Made by a program: the position numbers and the translations under genes
DNA from: Symbiodinium natans
Lineage: Eukaryota; Sar; Dinophyceae; Suessiales; Symbiodiniaceae
Reading direction: 5' to 3'
Assembly: GCA_905221605.1 (NCBI GenBank)
Contig: CAJNDS010002634.1
Span: forward strand, 2,096,229-2,160,228
Length of the DNA stretch: 64,000 nucleotides
In this document: positions 37,508 through 46,743 of the stretch, piece by piece
Numbering within the stretch: the stretch's first letter is position 1
How the letters are laid out: the number at the start of each line of letters is the position of its first letter
The notes under the pieces: model-generated
Seen by the model: only the letters and a program-made list of their open reading frames with translations
Databases searched by the model: none
Told to the model about the DNA's origin: nothing

Positions 37508-38298
37508 ACCGCATCTTTGAGAACCTGCGGCAAGGCGACCTCGAGAGTTCTGGGATGGCCAGCCTTAACTGCCTCACGGACAAACTGTTCCGGGGAAAAG
37601 GGAATACCCCAAACAAGCTCGTTCCAGAGCTCAGAACCAGCACCACAACCCTTGCCCCCGGAGCCAACACTCGAACTCCCCTGCTTAACCGGGACAATTT
37701 GCAGTAGTTGGGCCTCGGCTGGCACCGAGCGCTCGGGGCAGACGGCCACGTGTGGCAGTGGCCACGGGTCCTTCAGGCGGGCACGCAGGGGGACGGGACA
37801 GGAGACATGAGGGGGGATTCGTCCCCGCAAAATGCGAGCATGTTCGGGCACACGGGGCCCCGTCACAGAGGCCTTCGGCTGACTGCCGACCTGGCCACGG
37901 ACAAGCGACAGCTGGAGTCCTGTAGGCGAGAGCGGCCGGGGCGGGCAAGCCTGAAAGAAAGCCTGGGCGAGAGCACGGGCCAGTGGCAGCGGATACGCAG
38001 CTTCCAACGAAGTAGAAAATCCGTTAGGCGCTTCCGGCGCCACCCCCCACGGCAAGTGACGTTGGGCGCAGGAGTGCCCGGGGCAGGACTTGCAGATGCC
38101 GTCAAACGCACCTCGAGTATACGCAATAGCCGTCCACTTGGGACGACGGCTGCCATATGCGCAACTTTGGAATGCAGTGAACTGAAAGAGGTGCGCGATT
38201 CGTGCAAACATGGAAGTGCGCCAGTAGAAGCTTTGCCTGGGGTTCTCCACACCGATGACAAGGGCGCGGGAAGCAGCTTCAAGGACCAGGTCGGACAC
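37489..38298 (-). CDS. Element C methyltransferase-like domain, C-terminal part
   Basis: Starts within the methyltransferase after a frame change near 38.29 kb. VIGVENPRQSFYWRTS (38231-38258) is a motif VI-like Glu-Asn-Pro; FQSCAYGSRRPKWTAIAYT and CPGHSCAQRHLPWG follow and resemble the second half of this methyltransferase family. The remaining 140 residues are Pro/Ala-rich linker toward the RT. Confidence 0.6.
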   Translation of the reverse strand: MSDLVLEAASRALVIGVENPRQSFYWRTSMFARIAHLFQFTAFQSCAYGSRRPKWTAIAYTRGAFDGICKSCPGHSCAQRHLPWGVAPEAPNGFSTSLEAAYPLPLARALAQAFFQACPPRPLSPTGLQLSLVRGQVGSQPKASVTGPRVPEHARILRGRIPPHVSCPVPLRARLKDPWPLPHVAVCPERSVPAEAQLLQIVPVKQGSSSVGSGGKGCGAGSELWNELVWGIPFSPEQFVREAVKAGHPRTLEVALPQVLKDAVCTMPR

Positions 38299-39515
38299 AC
38301 ATAAAGCTGATTTGCCAAGGTGACCCGGAGAAGGGCCTGCCCACCCAGCTGCGGCAACCCGTTCGGAAACTTTTCCGAGCGGAGAGGAGGGGGTCCAGGA
38401 ACCCCTTTAATTTCTCTCGCTCGGCTGGCAGTCCCACACGGTGGAGCGAACCAAATGCCCACGCAGTTGCAACGTCGAACCAACTCGACGCCTTCTGCAG
38501 CACACAAGTCGACAAGATGAACATGACAGGCGGCGCCGGGCACGCGCTTATGGTCGACAGCGACGGCATCAAACCCAAGTTGCTTGAGGCAGGCTGAGAG
38601 CCTGGACATGCCGGAAAAGACCTCAATAATGAACGGGGGTCTGGAGGACGTCTCACTGGCAGACGGAGCGGGCACCTGCGTAGGCTCCGGCGCGGTGCTC
38701 ATGACTGTTGGAACGTCCGACAGTGCTGGAAGGAAGTCCGGTGGCAGGGGAAAGCCAAGCTCAAGGAGGGCTTGGGGGACCTCAAGCTTGACTGAGGGCA
38801 TATGAGGCAGCGCATATGCTACCAGGACTACGCGACGGCCTTGCCATGGTTCAGTCATATGCCAGTGGTCCCTGGCAGGCAGCTCGAGACAGCCATTCTC
38901 GAAATTGAGCACACGTCCCTGGACCGGAGAACCTTGGACAGGTCGAACGTCGTGCCCGGGGCCTTCACACCACACACCGCCCCCAGAGAAGTTGGAGAGC
39001 TTGAACACAAGATTGGGGGTCGGCCCGTTGTGGGAATCGCGATGAGGCTCAGTGGGGATGTCACAAAATATGGCCAGAGAAGTGAAAACCGCAGCCGGCC
39101 GGCGTTGCCGAATGAACGCACAGAGGACCTGCGCGACCTTTGGGAAGCGAGAAACATTGGCCCGAAGGCCCAGCACACCCCCTCTCCGGTACATACCAGT
39201 GAAGAACGAGCTGCCGGAAGCAGCCTTGTGGGGAGCCTCGTGCGGAAGAAGCTCCCACAGGGAGAGCACAGAATGAGATCCAATGAGTTGGCCCTGCAAA
39301 AGTTGCTCAGCAAGTTCTTCAGGGTCATTGAAAGCAGCACATGAATTCAGCTGGGAGGTTGGCTCAGGAGCGAGGGAAACTGGGGGCTCAGCCGTAACAT
39401 TGTGCACAGATTGACTGACCACAACGGGAGCCTCAGATCCAGTTTCCCCAGGCGGCGGAACGGCTGTCAACACGGGCTCTTCCGAAGTTGAGCCAGCAAG
39501 CCCCGCCTCCAGCAC
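37863..39515 (-). CDS. Element C 2OG-Fe(II) dioxygenase-like and methyltransferase-like polyprotein
   Basis: In frame with gag after a single TGA. The oxygenase region (about 39.25-38.8 kb) reads PTEPHRDSHNG (HxD, 39036-39044), NLVFKLSNFSGGGVWCEG, GRVLNFENGCLEL and HWHMTEPWQGRRVVLVAYAL (distal His 38859-38861 and Arg), all in one frame. After a linker the methyltransferase begins: PFIIEVFSGMSRLSACLKQL (motif I), DAVAVDHKR and WFAPPCGTASRAREIKG (Pro-Pro-Cys, about 38430-38462), then GLPQLGGQALLRVTLANQLY; the frame then breaks. Substrates unknown; the combination could alter bases or modify proteins. Confidence 0.65.
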   Translation of the reverse strand: MLEAGLAGSTSEEPVLTAVPPPGETGSEAPVVVSQSVHNVTAEPPVSLAPEPTSQLNSCAAFNDPEELAEQLLQGQLIGSHSVLSLWELLPHEAPHKAASGSSFFTGMYRRGGVLGLRANVSRFPKVAQVLCAFIRQRRPAAVFTSLAIFCDIPTEPHRDSHNGPTPNLVFKLSNFSGGGVWCEGPGHDVRPVQGSPVQGRVLNFENGCLELPARDHWHMTEPWQGRRVVLVAYALPHMPSVKLEVPQALLELGFPLPPDFLPALSDVPTVMSTAPEPTQVPAPSASETSSRPPFIIEVFSGMSRLSACLKQLGFDAVAVDHKRVPGAACHVHLVDLCAAEGVELVRRCNCVGIWFAPPCGTASRAREIKGVPGPPPLRSEKFPNGLPQLGGQALLRVTLANQLYVCPTWSLKLLPAPLSSVWRTPGKASTGALPCLHESRTSFSSLHSKVAHMAAVVPSGRLLRILEVRLTASASPAPGTPAPNVTCRGGWRRKRLTDFLLRWKLRIRCHWPVLSPRLSFRLARPGRSRLQDSSCRLSVARSAVSRRPL

Positions 39516-39521
39516 TGACTG

Positions 39522-40715
39522 TCACTCCTTGTGATCCCGGATGGGGTGCGGTTGGAAACACTTGCAACACAGGTGCTTGCGGGGGCACGTGGCGGCGGAA
39601 CACTTGCACTTGTCCCCATGCAGATTGTAATCGAAACATAAGGGCTCACCCGTAGGAGCATTGGCCACACCACCTTTCTGGAGGATCTCTTTTGGGACGC
39701 GAGCGGTGAGGGAATACTTGCCTTTGCCTTTGCCACCCCCCTTGGGGCCACCCTTGATCTTTTTGTCTCCAGGCTCGAGCTTTCGCTTGAGCTCACGGCG
39801 CTCTTTGTTCCCATTGCCTTGCTTTTGTGGAAGCGGCATCAAGGCCATTGAGACATGGTAGCTTTCAAGTGCCGAGATTAACGCATCATCCATCGGGAGG
39901 CTTCCGTCTGTGGCTGCGCGCGGTTGAACTCCCAGTTCAATCAGGCGGACAAACACTTGTCGATCGGCTTCCACCAACTGTGCAACAGAGCAACGCGCAA
40001 AACCCGGAGGAGGCTCCCTGTGAAGATTGCTGAACAGGCGGGAGATGTACTTCTCGTAGGCATTGAAGGAGAGGCACTGAGCAAACACATAGGCAATGCC
40101 CCTGCGACGAAGTGCCTCTTGGACTTGCAACGCGCTATGAGTTGGCATACTCATGGCATCATCCGTTTCTTTGATCACCAGCTTGGAACTTTCAAGTTCC
40201 AGCTGGCGGGATGCACCTCGGGAGTGGGTGACTTCGTGCGTTCTTGAGACACAACGATCAGGGCTGAGGTACTTCAGCTGGTTGGCAGATTCCTGCCTGA
40301 CGCAGTCTTCCAAGACGCATCTCCCGGGTTCCATGCCTCCTTCAATGAGCACACCCGGAAGCCGACCCCTGAGGTGTTGCAAACGCCTGTCCCGTTCCGC
40401 CTCCGGCATTTTCCTGGAGGCTCCTTCTGGATCGGAAACTTGCAGGCGCAAGTCAGCCAACACCAAGGTTTGCGCTTCGAAGACTAGGCGGCGTATGCAG
40501 GCCTTGCCAGCCGCATTGGCTCCAGGCGTGGTAGTTGTGCAGAAGGCATTGAAGGCTGACTCAGGAATGACCTGGCCAGGCTGGCCCACAGCATAAGCCT
40601 GTTGTCCCAGGCTAGTGAACCCACCAACACGAAGCTCCGCTAGCACATCATCGGTGCATTTGATCTCGCGGGCGCGCTGGATGAAGTGGGCCTCAGACTC
40701 AATCAAGGAAGACAT
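39522..40715 (-). CDS. Element C gag-like protein with Cys/His zinc motif
   Basis: 397 codons from an ATG at 40713-40715 (MSSLIESEAHFIQRAREI). N-terminal helical half (RRLVFEAQTLVLADLRLQV), an Arg/Glu-rich middle, and a capsid-like helical part (RRRGIAYVFAQCLSFNAYEK, YISRLFSNLHREPPPGFA). A basic Gly/Lys stretch precedes CFDYNLHGDKCKCSAATCP with RKHLCCKC, a CCCH-like zinc-binding cluster. It ends with TGA in the context GAG TGA CAG; UGA followed by C is a known leaky context. The layout parallels the element A gag. Confidence 0.7.
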   Translation of the reverse strand: MSSLIESEAHFIQRAREIKCTDDVLAELRVGGFTSLGQQAYAVGQPGQVIPESAFNAFCTTTTPGANAAGKACIRRLVFEAQTLVLADLRLQVSDPEGASRKMPEAERDRRLQHLRGRLPGVLIEGGMEPGRCVLEDCVRQESANQLKYLSPDRCVSRTHEVTHSRGASRQLELESSKLVIKETDDAMSMPTHSALQVQEALRRRGIAYVFAQCLSFNAYEKYISRLFSNLHREPPPGFARCSVAQLVEADRQVFVRLIELGVQPRAATDGSLPMDDALISALESYHVSMALMPLPQKQGNGNKERRELKRKLEPGDKKIKGGPKGGGKGKGKYSLTARVPKEILQKGGVANAPTGEPLCFDYNLHGDKCKCSAATCPRKHLCCKCFQPHPIRDHKE

Positions 40716-41153
40716 GGCACGGGAAACTACGCTGCTCAGTCGAAGAAGAAATCACACCTGATCACATCAAATGCGCAACATGGTAGAAGACACAGTACAA
40801 ACACCACACAACACTGTGCACCACAAGTAACATGTCCGCTCTCTACACTGCGAGCCTGGGGTTGAAACATCACATTCACAACCCAACACGCACATGCTGA
40901 ATGCGTGGCCCCTGGGCCCCCATTGCCCATAAAGCCCCTTGGCTAGGCATTGGCACCATGTGCCACAAGGCTCATAAGGAACCATGTCCTTGCCTTGAAT
41001 CCAACAATCCGACATCTAGTCGGCAACAGCACAAACTGCAGCTCACATTTCCTCACATTAGCCCATGGGCACACATGTCGCTACCATGTAGCAATCTCTT
41101 TTCTTCGCCATAGCGATAGGAAACGAACACAAACTTCCTCCAACCACACCGCA
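40716..41153. other. Non-coding gap between YR and gag in element C
   Basis: About 440 bp without convincing coding sequence. Same relative position as the gap at 24711-25076 in element A. Confidence 0.5.
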
Positions 41154-41924
41154 TCACAGGTTGCGCTTACATGTGCGACACTCCGGATTCATAAGATCCT
41201 CCTCTGAAGGCAAGACATACATTGCCGTGCGTGGGCGCCCACACACAAGAATGTTGTCGCCATAGGCATGGTGAAGAACTCCAGATCTGGAGTGTTTTAC
41301 CCATGTACCAGTGCCTTGTACAGGGTTCACACTGGGAACAGCCGCCCGGTCGTCAACACGCACGGGGTCGCGCGAAGTTTGCGATTCACTTGACCCCGAC
41401 GACTCACTCGAGCTATCGGAGGAAGATGACTCTTCTTCACCGGAGCTTTCAACCTTGATAGCAGGTGTCAAAGAGGCATTAAGGTTTGCCTGAGTTGACA
41501 ACAAGCCCTTGCCCTGCATTGGCCCGTCTGGGGGAGGCGGCTGAGGAGGGAACGCCCACATTTGCCCCCGAGCTGCATCAGGAGAAAACTCAAGCTGTCT
41601 GATGGCATCCAAGACTGTTTCCATCTCCCGCACGGGCCCCATGCTTAGCTCAACAGAGTACACAGCTTCAGTTCCTTCAACAGCTGTGACATGCCTGCCC
41701 AAACAAGATCGAACCTCCTTCTTGGATCCAGCCTTGCTGGTCCAAGAGATGCACGTTCTCTTCAAGCTGTGCGAGGACACAGCATTATCTCTAAGTGCGA
41801 GCCTCAAGAAAGTTGAAACTTCCCCCGACGTAATGGCCCTGCGAGCCAGCACCCCACTGGCTAGTGGTGGACGGAAAAGCGCAGCACCAACATGCCCTTG
41901 CAGCAGAAGAATGATTCGAACCAC
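41154..41924 (-). CDS. Element C tyrosine recombinase, C-terminal part
   Basis: SSHSLKRTCISWTSKAG (HxxK box), RSCLGRHVTA (H-box region) and EAVYSVEL (nucleophile Tyr codon 41658-41660). The tail is first acidic/Ser-rich (SSGEEESSSSDSSSESSGSS) and then carries Cys pairs (ILVCGRPRTAMYVLPSEED, ECRTCKRNL). The last segment resembles the end of the element A recombinase. The frame joins the upstream half near 41.89 kb. Confidence 0.75.
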   Translation of the reverse strand: MVRIILLLQGHVGAALFRPPLASGVLARRAITSGEVSTFLRLALRDNAVSSHSLKRTCISWTSKAGSKKEVRSCLGRHVTAVEGTEAVYSVELSMGPVREMETVLDAIRQLEFSPDAARGQMWAFPPQPPPPDGPMQGKGLLSTQANLNASLTPAIKVESSGEEESSSSDSSSESSGSSESQTSRDPVRVDDRAAVPSVNPVQGTGTWVKHSRSGVLHHAYGDNILVCGRPRTAMYVLPSEEDLMNPECRTCKRNL

Positions 41925-43690
41925 TCATGATCCGAGATTCCACGCAACGGAATCAAGATTGGGAGCAGCTGAGCGACCCTTCTGGCTGCCCTGGCAGTTT
42001 TATGCTGCTTGACCCGGATCACCACGTAGCCATCACGACCTTCTCCATCCACGTCAACGTATGCCACCTTGCGGAAATCAGATTGTCTAGCACGTGCATA
42101 CAAGCACAAAAGGCAATATCCAGCAAAGGCCCGATCCCAATCCGAGGTACCTTGTCCATGCAACAGCGAATGAAGGATGCGAACTTGCGCCACGGTGAGT
42201 GGGGGCGCTTGCTTGAGGTCCCCAAGGTTAGCCAACATACGCTCAGCTGCACCAACACACTTGCGGCTTATTTTGTTAGGAATGTTAGTAACATCCATCA
42301 CGAAATAAGCAAAACGCAAGGCGGACAAGAAGGAAGAGGCTTTGGATGGCGGGGCCTGCGAGCCATCCAGGAACTGCATGTACCTCCAGAACATGTCATC
42401 AGTGAAGGGGTCGAGGTTGGCACCAACAATGGTATCAAACCACCTCAGGAACGTGAGGATGCTACCTGCTCTCTTGGAGGCTGTTCCTGCGGCCCTCGAC
42501 CCAATGCATGCCTCCAAAGCCTGTGGATCAACCTCGCACTCCGGGCGCAGCTTGCGGTTTCTCTGCATGATTACGATCCACTTATCAACTGCAAGCCTCA
42601 CCGCTTTACGTTGCTGGGCATCAACGTCCACATCGGAGAGGACCTTGAAAACAGTTGACGCAAGGTCTCCAGGCACGAACGGCTCCTGCGGTTCATCCAA
42701 GGAGGCGAATGGATTACACGGAGGCGATTGAGGAGTCCAGACTTCCGCCTCACGCATTGAAAGGGGTGGCATTTTAAGCTCTGAAGACACCGAGGACTCA
42801 CCAAAGATTGCACTAACAGCAGGCAGCTCCCACGGCAACACAACGTCAGACAAGCCCCCATCCGCTAAACGTACAAAGTTGTCGGCAAATACATCACCCA
42901 CGGTGCGTGCCACTTTTGCTGGAGGCTCGCTAACAGTAAGTTTCTCAGTCTCGGCTAACTGAGAGTCTTCCCCAGTGGCGTCATGTTCTGCTGACTGACT
43001 CAACAGATCATCACGCGCACATGACCGGCATGAGGTATGCTCAGAGCTGAGCTCAGACATGTCAGGGTTGACGTCAACCATAAAGTCTTCCACCGCCGAG
43101 ACAGGGGAGTTTTCATCTCCCCAATCTAGGGCATCAGCTTCCGCATCCGACGGCCTTGGCAACACCAACAACGGCCCAGAGGACTGCACGCTAGACCCAA
43201 AGGGGGGGAAATCGAGGTGAGCAATAGGAAGGACTGGCGGTCCATCATCTTCGCTGACATGGCCGACCGAAAAATCATCCCCCTCTATATCCGGCAGACC
43301 CTCTGCAGACATGTCAGCAGCAAGAAGGCAGTCAACCTTGCAGAGGAAGGAGTTGGCGGTAACACGACTGCACCCAATGGGCAGCAGCACTGAACTGGTT
43401 CCAGTCAGACACCGTGAGGCAGAGAAGGAACCTGGCCCCTTCACTCCGACTAACGAGGAGGCCACGGAAGCTGGGTTCAACAATGTAGCTGAAAATATCA
43501 GGCGGCGCCTCAAGGCGGCGTTGAAGGTCAGGCACGTGATAGTGCAGGGGTCGAATGCGAACAGGCGCAAAGACAAAGGATGGCACAGGCACTCGAAAGT
43601 CGTCTGATGACGACGTGGATGCACTGGATGCTGAAAGGTCCATCCAACCCCCCGATCACGGGGAAGCTTGCACGAAACTAAAGTCTTAGC
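41861..43690 (-). CDS. Element C tyrosine recombinase, N-terminal part
   Basis: The 5' 300 codons are acidic and Ser-rich with no known domain. From about 42.65 kb: ILTFLRWFDTIVGANLDPFT and FLSALRFAYFVMD (core-binding helices), then YCLLCLYARARQSDFRKV, the R box with the first catalytic Arg (42073-42105), then IRVKQHKTARAARR (beta-hairpin Lys). The frame is open through A1, but I end it at the A1 border. One frame change near 41.89 kb separates it from the remaining motifs. Confidence 0.7.
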   Translation of the reverse strand, partial: AKTLVSCKLPRDRGVGWTFQHPVHPRRHQTTFECLCHPLSLRLFAFDPCTITCLTFNAALRRRLIFSATLLNPASVASSLVGVKGPGSFSASRCLTGTSSVLLPIGCSRVTANSFLCKVDCLLAADMSAEGLPDIEGDDFSVGHVSEDDGPPVLPIAHLDFPPFGSSVQSSGPLLVLPRPSDAEADALDWGDENSPVSAVEDFMVDVNPDMSELSSEHTSCRSCARDDLLSQSAEHDATGEDSQLAETEKLTVSEPPAKVARTVGDVFADNFVRLADGGLSDVVLPWELPAVSAIFGESSVSSELKMPPLSMREAEVWTPQSPPCNPFASLDEPQEPFVPGDLASTVFKVLSDVDVDAQQRKAVRLAVDKWIVIMQRNRKLRPECEVDPQALEACIGSRAAGTASKRAGSILTFLRWFDTIVGANLDPFTDDMFWRYMQFLDGSQAPPSKASSFLSALRFAYFVMDVTNIPNKISRKCVGAAERMLANLGDLKQAPPLTVAQVRILHSLLHGQGTSDWDRAFAGYCLLCLYARARQSDFRKVAYVDVDGEGRDGYVVIRVKQHKTARAARRVAQLLPILIPLRGISDHEWFESFFCCKGMLVLRFSVHH

Positions 43691-43856
43691 CCCACAGAGC
43701 TCCAGCAAACGCATTTGCAAATTGTCGTTCGCAACACCAGGCATGTCAAGCATCAGAATCTTTTGGGTTACAAAACCAAGAACAAACGGCACACCGTTTT
43801 TCTTAGAGACATTTGGAAGCAATCGATAAAACACCATTCGCTCGCGAACAGTAAGC
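43691..43856. repeat. Split repeat A1 of element C
   Basis: 166 bp, identical to 35295-35460; marks the 5' end of the minus-strand element. Confidence 0.95.
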
Positions 43857-44705
43857 AGCACGCGCATCAGCGCTTAGCCGTGCTGTCTGACGCCGGACCA
43901 AGGCGTGTTGGCCAAAATCTCGCAGGCCCTTCCCAGCACACTCAGCCCCACACCCGGCCAACGGTGTAAGAACCGGCGCTTTATACCTGGTCCGTGCTCG
44001 GTCCTTTGGTAGGGCGTCCGAATCACCAGAAGCGGCGGCTACATATACTACGGACGCATTGCCATTGCTGGCCAGCATGTCTAAGAAATAATACGCTGGC
44101 AGGGACTCGCCATACGGGCAAGAAGCTTGACAGAACTATCACTTTCAGCACGCGTATGGTTTATTTCAAGAACGCAGGCAAACCAATCAAACAGCATTGA
44201 CAGACAGTACTAGACTCACTAGACAGGATCTGGCCTTCCATTCTTGAGCTGCTGGGTACTACCGCCAGGGCCAAATGAAGACTTGGACATGCAGAACGCT
44301 GCACTCATTCATGTCTGACCTGCAGAAACCCAGCACGCGCATCAGTGCTGAGCCGTGCTGTCTGACGCCGGACTAGGGCGTGTTGGCCGAAGTTTCCCCA
44401 GGCCCTTCCTCAGCCCCACTCCTGGCCAACGATGCGGCGTTTTCATAAAGGTGGTCCGTGCTCGGTCTGTTGGTAGGGCATCTGGGAAAAGTCTTACTGA
44501 GCAGTTGTGTGCATACTGTGTCACTCAGCACGACAAAATCAGAAATCAAAAATTAATTTGGCACTCATTCATTAACCTGTGTCAAGCAGCAGACTTATGG
44601 CCCTGGCCTTGCAAGAATGCCGAGGACTCGACATGTTCACTTGTCTGACAGGCCACCTGAAGAAACCCAGCACACACATCAATGTTTAGCAGTGCTTTCA
44701 GACGC
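43857..44705 (+). repeat. Hairpin-unit array (right part)
   Basis: The remainder of the unit interrupted at 34935 runs to about 44020. A more diverged unit spans about 44233-44483 (hairpin 44331-44360) and a fragment about 44630-44705 (hairpin 44668-44697). Together with the left part there are at least seven units. Confidence 0.8.
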
Positions 44706-46736
44706 CAATCTACGACATGTTCCCCCGAGAAATCTGAGACTGGCCATGGGGTGGGTGAGTGTGAGGAGCCGTGCAGGGAAATGAGGGTGTACGTCAGGGT
44801 AACGACAGTTGGTGAGTTTGTTCATCAAAACTGCTCACAGACACAGTACATTGGATTGATACCACAGTTCATGACCATGATACGTTTCCCAAGTTTGAGG
44901 CGGCTTGTCAGAAAGATGCACATGCACTGAAGGGCTGGTTTTGCCAAGCTGCTCCCTTCAGGGTTTTGGGGGGAAGGTGTTTTGATTTGTGTCATTCACT
45001 CTGACTGTCCCTCTAAATGCTCCAGTTTCTCTGACAGACTCACAGCCACTGCCACTCGCTGTCACCGACTCCATCCAGTCGGCCGAGTCGGGCCTTTGCC
45101 AGCAGCGTTTTTAAAACGCTGCCAGAATTCTGCGCACACACACTGCCCTGGCTGGCTACTACACGCGGCAACCATGTCTGACGTGCCCTGCAAGCACCTG
45201 TGCTATTCCAAGTCTGACTGCTTCCCGTCTCAGGGAGGATGACATGATCCGTCGTCTCACAGGAAGTGCCATTCCTCCTGCCATGTCCTCCTCCTCCTCG
45301 TCCACAGCCAACCGGTTCTGGAGCGCAGGCAGAACGATCGTATGGTGCCGATGAAGAACAATACCCGAATGTGTCCGACATCGGTGTAGACAGGGTAGTA
45401 GTGCGTGCGCGTCCCCCGAGCATGTCTGGAAGCTCTTGCTGAATGCAGCCCGCTGGTCTGAAGCAGAGGTCCCATCGTCGGATACCTGCGTCTGACGCAC
45501 AGGCGAAGTCCATGAGCAGAATCTGGCCTGATGTTGTCATTGACCACAATCCCCATGCTCTGCGATTTGTGCGGGTGCGGCGAAAGAAGATGCGGCCGTG
45601 GAGTGGTGATCGTGCATGCCTTCGCTCCAGCAACAACCACTCGTCCCTCCTTCCAGAACCCTGGTGGTAAAACTTGAACAAGAAGACCTGACAAGGCGGC
45701 ATGCTGACGCTTTGCCCAGGAAGGAGGCCAAGTTGACAGGCACACTTGGGGGTTTCTTAAAATGGTAGAGGGCGGCGGGCCGAGCAGGCAATTGCTAAGT
45801 TACTGCATACATGCACAATGCTGCTGCAAAATGCAACCCCTACACACAACGCACGAACCATGAGCGTTCTCCAACCGTCATGGACCGTCATGGGCTTCCC
45901 CCAAACCCAGGTGGTAGCCTTGACAACAGGGCCTGCGTTCTTCAGTTTTCTCTTTGCCCTCCAGTGAAAGTTCAGGAGCGGTTCCGTGAAGTTTGGGCCA
46001 AGGCACAAGCTGAAGCGGAGATTGCTTTTAGTTAGAGCCTCGGATGCGATATCTGACTGTCGAAGACTCTCATTGGTGCCGCAACGATAACGCTCATGGG
46101 TTTGGAGGTGTGATTATGGACGCTCATGAAGGCCCACAACGGTCCATGACGGTTGCACAACCCTTATAGACGCTTGTGGGGCTTTGGGGAAAAGGATGCG
46201 CCGCCAGGGGTTTGGATTGCTTTGACCTCTTAGGCCTCCGGGGCCTGGGCGTTTAAGGTTCGCCTTGGTTGACGCAGTTGTGTGGGGAGTCTTCTGACAT
46301 GTCCGCCGTATTGGAGCACCCTGAATCGTTCCAGGGCTTTTGAAATTGTGGATCAGGGTTCAGGATTTCTGGCTCCGTCGAAACGGAAGGGCTTGAATCA
46401 TGGCGATGGTAAACCCTAAACCCTGATCCCGACCTCACCCTTAACCCCGAACCCGAACAATTGAACGCGAATCACTAGGCAGGGTTTAGGGGTTTAGGCA
46501 TTAGGATTCAAGCGTTAAGGGTTTAGGTTCAGGGGCTGAGGGAAAAGAATTAGGGGTTCAGGAGTTCGGCATTCAGCCTCGAGGGAGTCCTTTTTGAGCT
46601 CATCTTGTGACTGAAAAACGGAAAAATCTCCTTGCAACCCGAGTGCCATATTCTGCAAACAGTTCCTGTAGGTAGTGGTCTCCGTTCGCATCATCATGGC
46701 TTCCTGCTTGGCCTGGCTAGCTCTGTGTGTGTGTGT
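44706..46736. other. Unassigned region
   Basis: Minus-strand frames at 45040-45702 and 45257-45745 are open for 160-220 codons but overlap one another and show no motif (fragments such as SGQILLMDFACASDAG); coding status is unresolved. A near-perfect palindrome, GCAGCGTTTT-T-AAAACGCTGC, lies at 45102-45122. Fragments related to the CCGTCATGGACCGTCATGGG satellite of 58-59 kb occur at about 45873-45896 and, inverted, at about 46080-46165. Telomere-like fragments lie around 46410-46545. Confidence 0.4.
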
Positions 46737-46743
46737 GTGTGTG
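46722..46743. repeat. Short (GT)n microsatellite
   Basis: About ten GT units at the left edge of the first copy of the 914-bp duplication. Confidence 0.85.

Larger units (their letters stand above)
34936..43856 (-). mobile_element. YR retroelement C with split direct repeats
   Basis: On the minus strand the order is A1 (43691-43856), recombinase, gag, oxygenase-methyltransferase, RT-RNase H, B1 (35460-35671), A2 (35295-35460), 148-bp spacer, B2 (34935-35146). This A1-ORFs-B1-A2-B2 plan is that of PAT/Ngaro-type YR retrotransposons. It is inserted in a hairpin unit between AAACCC and AGCACG; five other units in the window show the empty site, and there is no target duplication, as expected for recombinase-mediated integration. 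Confidence 0.9.

Noticed and set aside
45040-45745. Confident gene call for the minus-strand frames near 45 kb
   Set aside because: Frames overlap in several phases, are Arg/Ser-rich and lack any motif; left as unassigned.
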